A stretch of DNA of 64,000 nucleotides, from NCBI GenBank assembly GCA_016720425.1, contig JADKKQ010000008.1, positions 218,815 to 282,814 on the forward strand. The letters are read 5' to 3'. Both the position numbers and the translations under genes were made by a program. The DNA is from Betaproteobacteria bacterium (lineage in GTDB: Bacteria > Pseudomonadota > Gammaproteobacteria > Burkholderiales > Casimicrobiaceae). The notes beneath the pieces were generated by a model. It saw only the letters and a program-made list of their open reading frames with translations, had not been told where the DNA came from and made no database searches. The first letter of the stretch is position 1, and each line of letters begins with the position of its first letter. This document shows, piece by piece, positions 33,992-42,895 of this stretch.

Positions 33992-34740
33992 CGCTTGCCG
34001 TCCGGCCATTGCACGCGCCAGCCTGCGCCCTCCGCGCGGCCGACGGCGCGCAGCAGTGCCGCCAGCGTCGCGTCGCTCGCGTCGCGCGGCGTGACCAGGA
34101 CGTCCACCGTGACGGCGCCGTGCAGGTCCGCGCCGGCGACGCCCCGGACCTCCGCGACACCGCCGCTGTTGGCGACCGGGCCGGCAACGCGGTCGCCGGT
34201 TCCCTGCAGCGACGCGGTGACGGTGCCCAGATCCAGCGCCGGACGGTTCGCTGCGTAGACGACACGGGCGCCCTGCCAGCGCAGATCGAGCGCACCGGCC
34301 AGTGCGTTGCCGCTGCGCTCGAGACGCGGTGCGACCGCGACGACCGTCCCGCCGATGGCCGGCGACGCCGACGTCGGCGGGGCGGCCGACAGCACTGCTG
34401 CGGGCACGGCGACCTCGACCTCGGCGAGGATGAACCCTTGGCGCGTGACGATCAGCCGCCCGCGCGGCGACGTTTCGGCGGCGTCCCGCGGGCCGAACCG
34501 CAGGTGGATCCGGCCGACCAGCAGTTCGCCGGGCTCGATGGTCCACGCCAATGGCAGCCGTTGTCCCCGCGCCAGCAGCGTGCCTTGCCCGCGCCAGATC
34601 GTCCCTTCGGTGTCGACCAGCGACAGCGCGCCCGAGGTTGCCTGGTCGAGCATCGGATTCACGCTGGCCGCTGGGGCGAGCGCGACCAGCGCGAGCACGA
34701 ACAGCAGCGCGATGCCGATGCTGCGAAGGACGGTGTGCAT
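33988..34740 (-). CDS. gspN: Type II secretion system protein N
   Basis: A 250-residue protein with an N-terminal signal anchor (MHTVLRSIGIALLFVLALVA) and a periplasmic beta-rich domain of GspN type (GALSLVDTEGTIWRGQGTLL, LPLAWTIEPGELLVGRIHL). GspN is an accessory part of the type II secretion system, absent from many species. It lies 22 bases downstream of gspM and overlaps the next gene. Sequence similarity within this family is low, so operon context carries much of the identification. Confidence 0.82.
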   Translation of the reverse strand: MHTVLRSIGIALLFVLALVALAPAASVNPMLDQATSGALSLVDTEGTIWRGQGTLLARGQRLPLAWTIEPGELLVGRIHLRFGPRDAAETSPRGRLIVTRQGFILAEVEVAVPAAVLSAAPPTSASPAIGGTVVAVAPRLERSGNALAGALDLRWQGARVVYAANRPALDLGTVTASLQGTGDRVAGPVANSGGVAEVRGVAGADLHGAVTVDVLVTPRDASDATLAALLRAVGRAEGAGWRVQWPDGKR

Positions 34741-34762
34741 CGAAGCGCGCTGCGGGGGGGGG

Positions 34763-35263
34763 TCAGCGGCCGAGCAGCAGCTCGGCGCGCACGCTGCCGC
34801 CATCGACGCGCGCGGTGAGTGTCGCTTCGTGCAACTGTAGCTGGGCGTCGCGCTGCAGCGACTCGAGCAAGGGCACGAGCGCGTCGAACGGCACGATGGG
34901 CAGGCTGACGCGCAGGCGCTCGCCCTGGGCGTCGATCTGCGTGCCCGGAATGGGCCCGACCGTCGCTGCCAGCGCGCGCTGGATCGTCGCCCGCATCGGG
35001 GCGTCGGGCGCGGTTCGCTGCGTCCGGGCGAGCGCGGGGATGGCTGCCGCCATCCTGCGTCCTTCGGCCAGCGCGGCGCGCGCCTGCGGAGCCGCACTGC
35101 GCAGCCGCGCGACGTCGGCGGCGAGCGGCTGGGCGACCCCCCACCACAGCCCCGCCGCGAGCAACGCCGCGGCCGCTGCGCCGAGCAGCGCCTGCTCGCG
35201 CGGCGTACGCTCGGCCAGCCAGCGGCCCGCGGCGGCATCTCGCCAGCGAGAGCCGTCGCGCAT
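34763..35263 (-). CDS. gspM: Type II secretion system protein M
   Basis: A 166-residue bitopic membrane protein. A cytoplasmic N-terminus (WLAERTPREQALLGAAAAAL) leads into one membrane helix near residues 24-45, then a periplasmic region with a coiled coil and a small ferredoxin-like domain. GspM joins GspL in the inner-membrane platform of the T2SS. The ATG overlaps the gspL stop by one base, and the size and topology match the family. Confidence 0.87.
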   Translation of the reverse strand: MRDGSRWRDAAAGRWLAERTPREQALLGAAAAALLAAGLWWGVAQPLAADVARLRSAAPQARAALAEGRRMAAAIPALARTQRTAPDAPMRATIQRALAATVGPIPGTQIDAQGERLRVSLPIVPFDALVPLLESLQRDAQLQLHEATLTARVDGGSVRAELLLGR

Positions 35264-36498
35264 CACGCGCCGGTCCTTCCGAAGCGCGCCCGCGTTCCCG
35301 CGCCGGACCGCGCAATGAGAGCCGGCAGTCCGGCCGCCTTCATGCCGGCGTCGAACTCGCGCAGGGCCTCGGGATCGACGGCGCCGAGCTCGACCGTCCA
35401 TGCGCCGGCGGCGTAGGTGGCCCTCTTCAAGCTGCCACGCGGCAATCGTGCCAGTGCCGGCGCAGCGCGCGCCAGCAGCGGCAGCGCGTCGCCGGGGGCG
35501 GCGAGCCCATTGGCGTGGCGCGCTTCGGCGAAGCGGCGCTCCAGTGCCGCACGCGCACCGATCGCGTCGGCTGCCTCGCTGTCGGCGATGCCGGCGCCGG
35601 TGGCCAGCGCTCGCCACGCTGCGGCGTCGCGCCGGGCAGCGAACTGCAACCACGCCCACTCGCCGACGGTCCCGGCCAGATGCAGGCCCAACGCCAACGC
35701 CACCAGCAGCAGCGCCGGACGCCAGAGCCGGCGCTCACCGCGCGGTCGGAGCGTGGAAGCGGGCGCGAAATCGCCCTGCCGCAGATCGGTCGCGGCCGCG
35801 AACGACGCTGAGGGAGTCTCGTTCCAGCGCCAGGGGGCGGTCGCCGCGAAGCGGACGCCGGTGCGCGCCGTCCACTGCGCGAGCCGTGCCGGGGGTACCG
35901 TCGCGTGCACGGCGATCGCCACGGGTGCCGGCTGGGTCTGCGCCAGCAGCCGGAGCAGCTCGTCGGGCAGTTCGTCGGCCGCTGGCGGTGCCGCGAGCGC
36001 CATCGCCGAGCCGTCGGGAAAGCGCATGAAGGCGCGATCGGCGGCCGTGTCGTCGGCATACCAGCGCCACTCGTCTCCGGCCGGCGCGAGGTCGGGTTCG
36101 GCGACGACGCGCGACCACGGCTGCAGTCCCGGCACCGCCGCCGGCAAGCCCAGGATTGCTTCCAGCAACGTGCGTTCGACGATGACGGCCCGCACGCTGC
36201 CGTCGGGGGCCTGGCGCGACACCGCGACGTGCTGCGCGTCGGCGGGTCCCGCGAGCTGATCCTCGATGGCGAAGCTCGCTGCCGCGTGCAGGCGGCCGGT
36301 AGGCAGCGGCGGCAGGCGCAGCGTGGCGACGCGCACCTGCGCCGCGGCGACGACCGCCTCGGCGACGGCCGCCGCCGGCCAGCGGGACGGTGGATCGCAG
36401 CCGGTCCGCAGCAGCGCGCCGGCTGCGTCGTACAACGCCCAGGGCTGGGGCGACCCGACGGTCGGTGGCGCGTCGAGGCGCACGCGCAGCGTGCTCAT
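35263..36498 (-). CDS. gspL: Type II secretion system protein L
   Basis: A 411-residue protein. Its N-terminal cytoplasmic actin-like domain (LHAAASFAIEDQLAGPADAQ, AVIVERTLLEAILGLPAAVP) is followed by one membrane helix (LWRPALLLVALALGLHLAGT) and a periplasmic domain ending near PEALREFDAGMKAAGLPALI. GspL recruits the GspE ATPase and binds GspM. It is separated from gspK by 139 bases without a gene, the only real gap in this gsp run. Confidence 0.88.
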   Translation of the reverse strand: MSTLRVRLDAPPTVGSPQPWALYDAAGALLRTGCDPPSRWPAAAVAEAVVAAAQVRVATLRLPPLPTGRLHAAASFAIEDQLAGPADAQHVAVSRQAPDGSVRAVIVERTLLEAILGLPAAVPGLQPWSRVVAEPDLAPAGDEWRWYADDTAADRAFMRFPDGSAMALAAPPAADELPDELLRLLAQTQPAPVAIAVHATVPPARLAQWTARTGVRFAATAPWRWNETPSASFAAATDLRQGDFAPASTLRPRGERRLWRPALLLVALALGLHLAGTVGEWAWLQFAARRDAAAWRALATGAGIADSEAADAIGARAALERRFAEARHANGLAAPGDALPLLARAAPALARLPRGSLKRATYAAGAWTVELGAVDPEALREFDAGMKAAGLPALIARSGAGTRARFGRTGA

Positions 36499-36637
36499 CG
36501 ACAGCTCCGGCGGCGAGAGGCGACGCCTGTCGCGCGCGACGCGGCGCGCGCCGGTGGCGGCGCGGGCGGCCGGGTGTCGTGCGCGTCGGCGTGGCGTGAA
36601 TACGGCATGCGGGTCCGGCGTTGGGTGAAGAACGATT

Positions 36638-37555
36638 CTACTCGACGACCTGCCAGACGACCGCCGGCCAGGCGCCGGCGCGGCGGCGCAGCAGCGCGCG
36701 CGCGCGGCCGAGGGTCGTGCCCTGGCGCGCCTCGACGGTGGCGTAGAAGTAGTCGCTGCGGACCGCCAGCCCGAGTTCCGACGCGAGCGATGCGCCGCTG
36801 GGCAGCCGGGCACGGAATTCGGCGACGGTCGTGAACGGCTTGTTCGCCCGGCTGGTGACCAGGCCCGCCAGCGCCTCCGGACCGGCGCCGTCGACCACCG
36901 CGGCCAGCACCTCGACCGGCGCAGTGTTGACGTTCACGGGCGTGTCTGCCGGCAGCGCCGCGACGAAGGCGGCGACGGCCGCCAGACTGCCCTCGGTCAC
37001 GCCGCGCACGACCAGCAGTTCGGCGCCGCGCAGGACGGGCGCGTCGGCGGTCAGCGCGGGCGTCGGCTGGGCCAGATAGTAGGCGTCCTCGGCACCTCGC
37101 GACCGCGGAATCGTGTCGGCGTCGATCCAGTCGGCGATGGCGTCGAGCGCCGTCACCGGTCCGCCGCGCTGCGCGAACAGACGCTGCAGCCGCACCCGCT
37201 CGACGCCGGCGGTGGCCCCGGTGGCGCCCAGCGCGTTGACGTTGAGCCTGGACTGGGCGTCGACGATCGCGCCCCGGATGCTGCCGTTCTCCAGCGGAAT
37301 CGCCGGCAGCGGCACCGCCCACGGTTCGCCGAGGTGATCGATGGCGCCGCGGCGTGCATCGTCGTGCAGGATCTGCCGCGCCCACTGGATGCCGGCCAGC
37401 GCCACCGCCTGCGCCTGGACCTGATCGCGCCGGTGCAGCACCGACTCCGCCCAACGGCGCTGGTCGGCGAAGACCGTGACGGCGACGGCAGCGGCCAACG
37501 CCGACAGCAGCATCGCCAGGATGATCGCCACGCCCGACTGTCGTCCGGGTGCCAT
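36638..37555 (-). CDS. gspK: Type II secretion system minor pseudopilin K
   Basis: A 305-residue minor pseudopilin, unusually large as GspK always is. It has the short basic leader and hydrophobic N-terminal helix (GVAIILAMLLSALAAAVAVT), then RLNVNALGATG and TALDAIADWIDADTIPRSRG, DAYYLAQPTPAL and TPVNVNTAPVEVLAAVV. GspK caps the pseudopilus tip with GspI and GspJ. As in other GspK proteins, the conserved Glu5 of pilins is not evident. It overlaps gspJ by one base. Confidence 0.9.
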   Translation of the reverse strand: MAPGRQSGVAIILAMLLSALAAAVAVTVFADQRRWAESVLHRRDQVQAQAVALAGIQWARQILHDDARRGAIDHLGEPWAVPLPAIPLENGSIRGAIVDAQSRLNVNALGATGATAGVERVRLQRLFAQRGGPVTALDAIADWIDADTIPRSRGAEDAYYLAQPTPALTADAPVLRGAELLVVRGVTEGSLAAVAAFVAALPADTPVNVNTAPVEVLAAVVDGAGPEALAGLVTSRANKPFTTVAEFRARLPSGASLASELGLAVRSDYFYATVEARQGTTLGRARALLRRRAGAWPAVVWQVVE

Positions 37556-38145
37556 CAGTACAGCGCCAGCAGTCGTTCGACCCGGCCCCCGTCGGCCAGC
37601 GTCAGCTCGATGCGCACCGCGCGCGGCACGGCCGCCTCGCCCAGTGCCGGCCAGCGCGTCCTCCAGTTGCCGGTGCTGTCGAGGAAGCCGAGCCGGAAGC
37701 CGGTGACGCCAGTCGCGAGCGCATGGCGGTCGGGCAGGGCGGCAGCGGGGGCGTCGAGACGCGGCCAGTACAGCACCGTGAGCACGTCGCGGTCGAGTCG
37801 ATAGCCGATGCGTTGCCCCGCGGCGCCGGGATCGGCGTCGAACTCCGGACCGGCCCGGGAGACGCGCAACTCGCTGTGGCCGTCGCCGTCGACGCTGGCC
37901 AGCCAGGCGGGTTCGCGGGTCGCGCCGACGCGTGCTTCGCGCGGCAGCGCCTGGCGCAGGTCGGCTTCGATTCGCGCGAAGGACGCGTCCAGCGCGCGCC
38001 AGCGCAGGGCCTCGGACGTCAGCTGCACCTCGCTGTCGACGAGCGAGGACAGCGCGCGATAACCGAGGGTCGCGATCACCGCCAGGATCGCCAGCGCGAT
38101 CAGGATCTCGATCAGCGTGAAGCCGCGCGGCCGGTGGCGCTTCAT
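37555..38145 (-). CDS. gspJ: Type II secretion system minor pseudopilin J
   Basis: A 196-residue minor pseudopilin with a prepilin leader (MKRHRPRG, cleavage before FTLIEILIALAILAVIATLG), then SEALRWRALDASFARIEADL, and ending RVERLLALY. It forms the GspI-J-K tip complex. It overlaps gspI upstream and gspK downstream by a few bases. Confidence 0.92.
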   Translation of the reverse strand: MKRHRPRGFTLIEILIALAILAVIATLGYRALSSLVDSEVQLTSEALRWRALDASFARIEADLRQALPREARVGATREPAWLASVDGDGHSELRVSRAGPEFDADPGAAGQRIGYRLDRDVLTVLYWPRLDAPAAALPDRHALATGVTGFRLGFLDSTGNWRTRWPALGEAAVPRAVRIELTLADGGRVERLLALY

Positions 38146-38558
38146 CGTGCCGGCGGCAGCCCCACGTAGCCGACGAGCTGCGCCAGCGCGTAGTCCGGTT
38201 GGCCGGGGTCGGCGACCGTCACCTCGATTTTCCGGAAGGCGGCGTTCGGCGTGCCCGACACCGTCTCGCGCCAGACGAAGCGGTTGCCGGCCTGGACCGC
38301 CTCGCCGGCACGCGCGCCCAGCGCCGGGCCGTTCGTCGCGAGTTGCGCCACGGCGAGCTGGTTCTGCGCGATCCACAAGGCAAGCGTGCGCTGCTTGAGC
38401 AACGTCGCGCTGTTGGTCGACTGCGCCAGCGCCCGCATGCCCGCAGCGAGCGCCACGGCGATGACGGCCAGCGCGACCAGGATCTCGATCAACGTGAAGC
38501 CGCCACCGGCACGGCGGCAGCGAGAAGGACCCGGGTCGGGCCGGCGCGGCCGACTCAC
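38142..38558 (-). CDS. gspI: Type II secretion system minor pseudopilin I
   Basis: A 138-residue minor pseudopilin. The start is GTG 38558, overlapping the gspH stop (GTGA), and gives a prepilin leader ending GGG before FTLIEILVALAVIAVALAAG. Typical GspI stretches follow: TLALWIAQNQLAVAQLA and NRFVWRETVSGTPNAAFRKI. It is the central tip pseudopilin. Confidence 0.9.
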   Translation of the reverse strand: MSRPRRPDPGPSRCRRAGGGFTLIEILVALAVIAVALAAGMRALAQSTNSATLLKQRTLALWIAQNQLAVAQLATNGPALGARAGEAVQAGNRFVWRETVSGTPNAAFRKIEVTVADPGQPDYALAQLVGYVGLPPAR

Positions 38559-39076
38559 CGTGCGCCCGGCGTGGCGACGGCCACGGCGACGCGATTCAGG
38601 ACGTCGGCGGCGATCACCATCGACGCGCTGCCCGATGCCAGCACCAGCGCATAGGGCTCGTTGCGGCCGCTGCCGCGGAACGGCAGGATCGCGTCCGCGG
38701 CGACGGCGGCACCGGCGTAGCTGGCCACGGCGACCTGCAGCTCGTCGGGAAGCCGGCGGGGCGCGAGGACGTCGTCGTCGCCGATCCCGTTCCACCGGCC
38801 GTCGCTGCCACGCCGCCAGAAGCGGTACGACGTTCCCGACGCCGATACCCCCAGCGTCTCCCCGGTCCACTGGGCGAGCGCCGCGGCGTGCTCGAGCGCG
38901 CCGGCGAGGCGCCTTGCCTCGGCCGCCAGCGTTCGCCGCGGATCGCGATCGATGCCCGCGACGAGCAGTGCCGCGGCCGTCGCGAGCACGATCAGCACCA
39001 CCAGCATCTCGACCAGCGTGAAGCCCGCCGCGGGCCGCCGCGCGGGTCGCGCGCCCGACGGGATCAGAGGTCCCAC
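38555..39076 (-). CDS. gspH: Type II secretion system minor pseudopilin H
   Basis: A 173-residue minor pseudopilin with leader and FTLVEMLVVLIVLATAAALL helix, then RRTLAAEARRLAGALEHAAA and TLGVSASGTSYRFWRRGSDG. The start is taken as GTG 39076, overlapping the end of gspG by 13 bases. No ATG is available near the leader, so the exact start is uncertain by a few codons. Confidence 0.87.
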   Translation of the reverse strand: MGPLIPSGARPARRPAAGFTLVEMLVVLIVLATAAALLVAGIDRDPRRTLAAEARRLAGALEHAAALAQWTGETLGVSASGTSYRFWRRGSDGRWNGIGDDDVLAPRRLPDELQVAVASYAGAAVAADAILPFRGSGRNEPYALVLASGSASMVIAADVLNRVAVAVATPGAR

Positions 39077-39510
39077 GAGCCGATCTCGGCGTCGATGCCG
39101 CTGCCGCCGGGTTGCCCGTCGGCGCCGAGGCTGAAGACGTCGATCTCGCCGCGCAGACCCGGATTGAGGTACTGGTACGGATGGCCCCACGGGTCCTTGG
39201 GCAGGCGCTCGAGGTAGCCGTTCGGCTTCCAGTTGACGGGCAGCGGGGCCTGCGTCGGACGCGCCACCAGCGCCGCCAGGCCCTGCTCGGTCGTCGGGTA
39301 GCGCTGGTTGTCGAGGCGATAGAGTTTCAGCGCCTGCGCGATCGCGGCGACGTCGTTCCTGGCCGCCACGACGCGCGCCTCGTCGGGTCGCTCCAGCACG
39401 CGCGGCACGACCAGCGCGGCGAGAATGCCGAGGATCACGATCACGACCATGATCTCGATCAGCGTGAAACCGCGGTGACGCAGAGGGCGGGGGTGCGGGG
39501 CGGAGTGCAT
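39064..39510 (-). CDS. gspG: Type II secretion system major pseudopilin G
   Basis: A 148-residue major pseudopilin. The short leader MHSAPHPRPLRHRG is followed by FTLIEIMVVIVILGILAALV with the conserved Glu5. The calcium-binding/aromatic core QRYPTTEQGLAALVARPTQA and the end YQYLNPGLRGEIDVFSLGAD are typical. It is the first gene of gspG-H-I-J-K-L-M-N here. TTATAATC at 39514-39521 lies just upstream and may contribute to the promoter. gspC, D, E and F are not in the window. Confidence 0.95.
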   Translation of the reverse strand: MHSAPHPRPLRHRGFTLIEIMVVIVILGILAALVVPRVLERPDEARVVAARNDVAAIAQALKLYRLDNQRYPTTEQGLAALVARPTQAPLPVNWKPNGYLERLPKDPWGHPYQYLNPGLRGEIDVFSLGADGQPGGSGIDAEIGSWDL

Positions 39511-39593
39511 CGGCCGATTATAATCGCTGCCTTTGGCATCGAAGCGTGTCCCGGGCCGACCGGTCCCGTCGTCACGCGTCGTCCCGGAGCACC

Positions 39594-40589
39594 ATGCGCC
39601 GCCTCGTCGTCGTGTCGCTGCTGTTGCTTGCCCTTGCGGCGCTGGCCCTGGTCGCGGGGCGCTGGTGGCTCGATCGCCCGTTGGCACTGCCCGCGACGCC
39701 CTATGCTTTCGACGTGCGGGCGGGCGCGAGCCTCACGGCGGTCGCGCGCGACCTGACGGCCGCCGGGGTGCTGCCGGACGAGCGGGTGCTGGTGGCGCTG
39801 GCGCGCTGGCGCAATGTCGATCGCTCGATCAAGGCCGGCAACTACGAGATCGTCGCCGGGGTCACGCTGCCGCAGCTGCTCGACAAGCTGACGCAAGGCG
39901 ACGTCACTCAGGCATCGCTGACGGTGGTGGAAGGCTCGACCTACGCCGAGCTTCGCGCGCTGCTCGCCGCCGACCCGAAGGTCGCCCGGGCCGGGGATCC
40001 GTTGACCGACGCCGAGCTGATGCGGCGGATCGGCGCCCCCGGCGCGAGCCCGGAAGGATGGTTCTTCCCGGATACGTACTTCTTCGCCGCCGGCTCGGGC
40101 GAGTTCGCCCTGCTCCAGCGCGCGCACCAGCTGATGCGCACCCGACTCGACGCCGCGTGGAGTGCGCGTGCGCCCGACCTGCCGCTCAAGGACCCCTACG
40201 AGGCACTGATCCTGGCGTCGATCGTGGAAAAGGAAACCGGCCGCCCCGCCGACCGGCCGCTGGTGGCCTCGGTGTTCATCAACCGCCTGCGCATCGGCAT
40301 GCGGTTGCAGACCGATCCGACGGTCATCTACGGCCTGGGTGCGCGGTTCGACGGCAATCTGCGCAAACGGGACCTCGAGGCGGACACGCCCTACAACACC
40401 TATACGCGCGACGGCCTGCCGCCGACGCCGATCGCCCTGCCGGGGCAACGCTCGCTGGAGGCGGTGCTGAACCCGCCGCGCACGTCCTATCTCTACTTCG
40501 TCGCGCGCGGCGATGGAACGTCGGAATTTTCGTCCAACCTCGGCGATCACAACCGGGCCGTGGCAAAATTCCAGAAGGGCGGGCGCTGA
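39594..40589 (+). CDS. mltG: Endolytic murein transglycosylase MltG
   Basis: A 331-residue inner-membrane enzyme. ATG 39594 follows GGAGCACC. One N-terminal membrane helix (RLVVVSLLLLALAALALVAG) precedes a LysM-like region (YAFDVRAGASLTAVARDL) and the YceG catalytic domain, with the key Glu in ASIVEKETG and the conserved GMRLQTDPTVIYGLG and DTPYNTYTRDGLPPTPI. It cuts nascent glycan strands in the periplasm and is proposed to terminate them. The order mltG-tmk-holB is standard; the 155-base gap before tmk holds nothing visible. Confidence 0.94.
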   Translation: MRRLVVVSLLLLALAALALVAGRWWLDRPLALPATPYAFDVRAGASLTAVARDLTAAGVLPDERVLVALARWRNVDRSIKAGNYEIVAGVTLPQLLDKLTQGDVTQASLTVVEGSTYAELRALLAADPKVARAGDPLTDAELMRRIGAPGASPEGWFFPDTYFFAAGSGEFALLQRAHQLMRTRLDAAWSARAPDLPLKDPYEALILASIVEKETGRPADRPLVASVFINRLRIGMRLQTDPTVIYGLGARFDGNLRKRDLEADTPYNTYTRDGLPPTPIALPGQRSLEAVLNPPRTSYLYFVARGDGTSEFSSNLGDHNRAVAKFQKGGR

Positions 40590-40744
40590 TCTGCCGGTGA
40601 TCGAGGCGGACCATCGCCTTCCACCTGCGCGGTCGTCCCCCCGTTGCGCCAGCCCGTCGCCGTTCCGCCCGATGTACGGAAGGCAGCAGGCTGCGGTGAC
40701 CCGCGTACACGCCTCCGTTCCGCTTCCCATCGTCCCGGCAACCG

Positions 40745-41380
40745 ATGACCTCCACCCGCGGCCGCTTCATCACATTCGAAGGCATCGACGGCGCCGGCAA
40801 GAGCACGCACATCGCCTGGGTGGTCGACCGCATCGTGGCCGCGGGACACCGCGCGGTGGCGACGCGCGAGCCCGGGGGCACGCCGCTGGGCGAGGCGCTG
40901 CGCGAACTGCTCCTCCACCAGCCAATGTCGCACGACAGCGAGGCGCTGCTGATGTTCGCCGCGCGCCGCGAGCACCTCGCGCAGGTGATCCGTCCGGCAC
41001 TGGCGCGGGGCGACTGGGTGGTGTGCGATCGCTTCAGCGACGCGACCTTCGCCTACCAGGGGGGAGGGCACGGCGTGCCCGCCGCGCGCATCCGCGAGCT
41101 CGAGGCCTGGATCCACGGCGACTGCCAGCCCGACCTCACGCTGCTGTTCGACGTGCCCACCGAGGTGTCGCGGTCGCGGCTGCTGCGCTCGCAGGCGAAC
41201 GGGCGCACGCTGGACAAGTTCGAGAACGAGGCCGAGGCGTTCTTCGCGCGGGTTCGTGCTGCGTACCTCGAGCGGGCGCAAGGCGACCCGGGACGGTTCC
41301 GCGTCGTCGACAGCACCCGCGGTCTCGACGAGGTCCGCGCCGCGCTGGCCGCGCACCTGGCGGCGCTGGAAGCCGCATGA
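40745..41380 (+). CDS. tmk: Thymidylate kinase
   Basis: A 211-residue kinase that phosphorylates dTMP to dTDP. It has the P-loop FEGIDGAGKST (about residues 11-21), the TREPGGTPLGE motif, the DRF motif in VVCDRFSDATFAYQGGGHG and a LID-like region SRSRLLRSQANGRTLDKFE. Length is normal. Its stop overlaps the holB start (ATGA). Confidence 0.96.
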   Translation: MTSTRGRFITFEGIDGAGKSTHIAWVVDRIVAAGHRAVATREPGGTPLGEALRELLLHQPMSHDSEALLMFAARREHLAQVIRPALARGDWVVCDRFSDATFAYQGGGHGVPAARIRELEAWIHGDCQPDLTLLFDVPTEVSRSRLLRSQANGRTLDKFENEAEAFFARVRAAYLERAQGDPGRFRVVDSTRGLDEVRAALAAHLAALEAA

Positions 41381-42432
41381 ACGCGGCGACCGAGACCGGG
41401 ATCGTCGGCGAGGCGGAGCGCCTGCCCTGGCTGCCGCTGTTGCCGTGGCAGCGGGCCGGTGTTGGCGCGTTGCTGCGCCGCCGCGATGCGTTCCCGCATG
41501 CGTTGCTGATTCACGGGCCGCGCGGCATCGGGAAGCTTGCGCTCGCGTTGAACCTGGCGCAGGGCCTGCTGTGCGAGTCGCCGGATGACGAGGGGCTCGC
41601 CTGCGGGACCTGTTCCGGTTGCCGCTATGCCGCGGCCGGCGCGCATCCCGACCTCCTGCGCCTCGAGCTTCTCGTCTACGACGACGACGGGCTGCACCTG
41701 CAGGCGGTCGAGACCATCGCCGTCGATCGCGTGCGCGGATTGATCGACTTCGTGCAGCTCTCCAGTCATCGCCAGCGCGCCAAGGTGGCGGTGATCGCAC
41801 CGGCCGAGCGGATGAACGCGGCAGCGGCCAACGCGCTGCTGAAGACGCTGGAGGAACCGCCGCCGGCGACCTTTCTGCTGCTGGTCACGGCCCAGCCGGG
41901 GCGTCTGCCGGCGACAGTGCGCTCGCGCTGCCGCCCATTCCCGGCGCCGCAGCCGAGCCCGGCGGAGGCGCTGGCGTGGCTGGCCACGCGCGGTATCGCG
42001 GACGCGCCGCTGGCGCTCGCGCAAGCCGGCGGCGCGCCGTTGGCGGCACTCGCCCATGCCGATCCGGCGCGCCTGGCCGAACGCGCCGTCTGGCTCGACG
42101 CCCTCGCCCGTCCGGAGCGATTGCCGGTCCCGGCGATCGCCGCGCGGATCGACGCCGGCGGCAAGGATGAGCGAAAAGCGCGCCTCGCGCAGGCGCTCGA
42201 ATGGCTGCTGCTGTGGACCGGCGACCTCGCCCGCGTCGTCGATGGCGGGGACGCGCGGCGCAATCCGGATTTCGCCGGCCCGCTGGCGGCGCTGGCCGCC
42301 CGGGTGGCGCCCCTCGCGCTGTTTCGCTATCATCGGGCAGTTCTGGGCCAGCGTGCGCTGCTTGCCCATCCGCTGCAACCGCGGCTGGTCGCCGAGGCGT
42401 TGCTGGTCGATTACGTGGCCCTGTTCAATTGA
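41377..42432 (+). CDS. holB: DNA polymerase III subunit delta prime
   Basis: A 351-residue clamp-loader subunit. Features: FPHALLIHGPRGIGKLALAL (degenerate Walker A, as expected for delta prime), the zinc module CGTCSGCRYAAAGAHPD preceded by LLCESPDDEGLAC, and NAAAANALLKTLEEPPPATF. It opens the sliding clamp with delta and tau/gamma. It is coupled to tmk upstream and lies two bases before the pilZ-domain gene downstream. Confidence 0.94.
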   Translation: MNAATETGIVGEAERLPWLPLLPWQRAGVGALLRRRDAFPHALLIHGPRGIGKLALALNLAQGLLCESPDDEGLACGTCSGCRYAAAGAHPDLLRLELLVYDDDGLHLQAVETIAVDRVRGLIDFVQLSSHRQRAKVAVIAPAERMNAAAANALLKTLEEPPPATFLLLVTAQPGRLPATVRSRCRPFPAPQPSPAEALAWLATRGIADAPLALAQAGGAPLAALAHADPARLAERAVWLDALARPERLPVPAIAARIDAGGKDERKARLAQALEWLLLWTGDLARVVDGGDARRNPDFAGPLAALAARVAPLALFRYHRAVLGQRALLAHPLQPRLVAEALLVDYVALFN

Positions 42433-42434
42433 GG

Positions 42435-42830
42435 ATGGCCGAAAACAAGCCCAGTGGTCCAGTCGCGATTGCGGGTCCGGCGGCAAATGTCGCACGGCCC
42501 GGCGTGCTCTCGCTCAACATCCGCGAGAAGGCCGCGCTCTATGCCGCGTACATGCCCTTCCTGCGCGGCGGCGGCATCTTCATTCCCACCGCGCGCCAGT
42601 ATCAGCTCGGCGAGGAAGTGTTCATGCTGCTGTCGCTGATGGACGACCCCAACCGGATTGCCGTGCAGGGCCGGGTCGTCTGGATCACGCCGGAGGGCGT
42701 GCAGGGCAATCGCACGCAGGGGATCGGCGTCCAGTTCACCCAGGACGACACCGGCGCGGCGGCCCGCGTGGCGATCGAGAAGATCCTCGGCGAGACGCTC
42801 GCTTCGTCGCGGCCCACGCACACGATGTAA
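42435..42830 (+). CDS. PilZ domain protein
   Basis: A 131-residue protein of the PilZ-domain type found between holB and tatD in many proteobacteria. It contains VLSLNIREKAALYAAYMPFL, GGIFIPTARQYQLGEEVFML and IAVQGRVVWITPEGVQGNRT, then GIGVQF. These PilZ proteins (E. coli has none; Pseudomonas PilZ is the model) support type IV pilus function, often without the RxxxR motif for cyclic-di-GMP, which is also absent here. It is likely co-transcribed with holB. Confidence 0.9.
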   Translation: MAENKPSGPVAIAGPAANVARPGVLSLNIREKAALYAAYMPFLRGGGIFIPTARQYQLGEEVFMLLSLMDDPNRIAVQGRVVWITPEGVQGNRTQGIGVQFTQDDTGAAARVAIEKILGETLASSRPTHTM

Positions 42831-42895
42831 GCCTGCGGCAGCCTGCGCGCAGCCCTTCGCCTTGCGGACGGGCCGCGCGGCCCGCCCGTCGCGCG

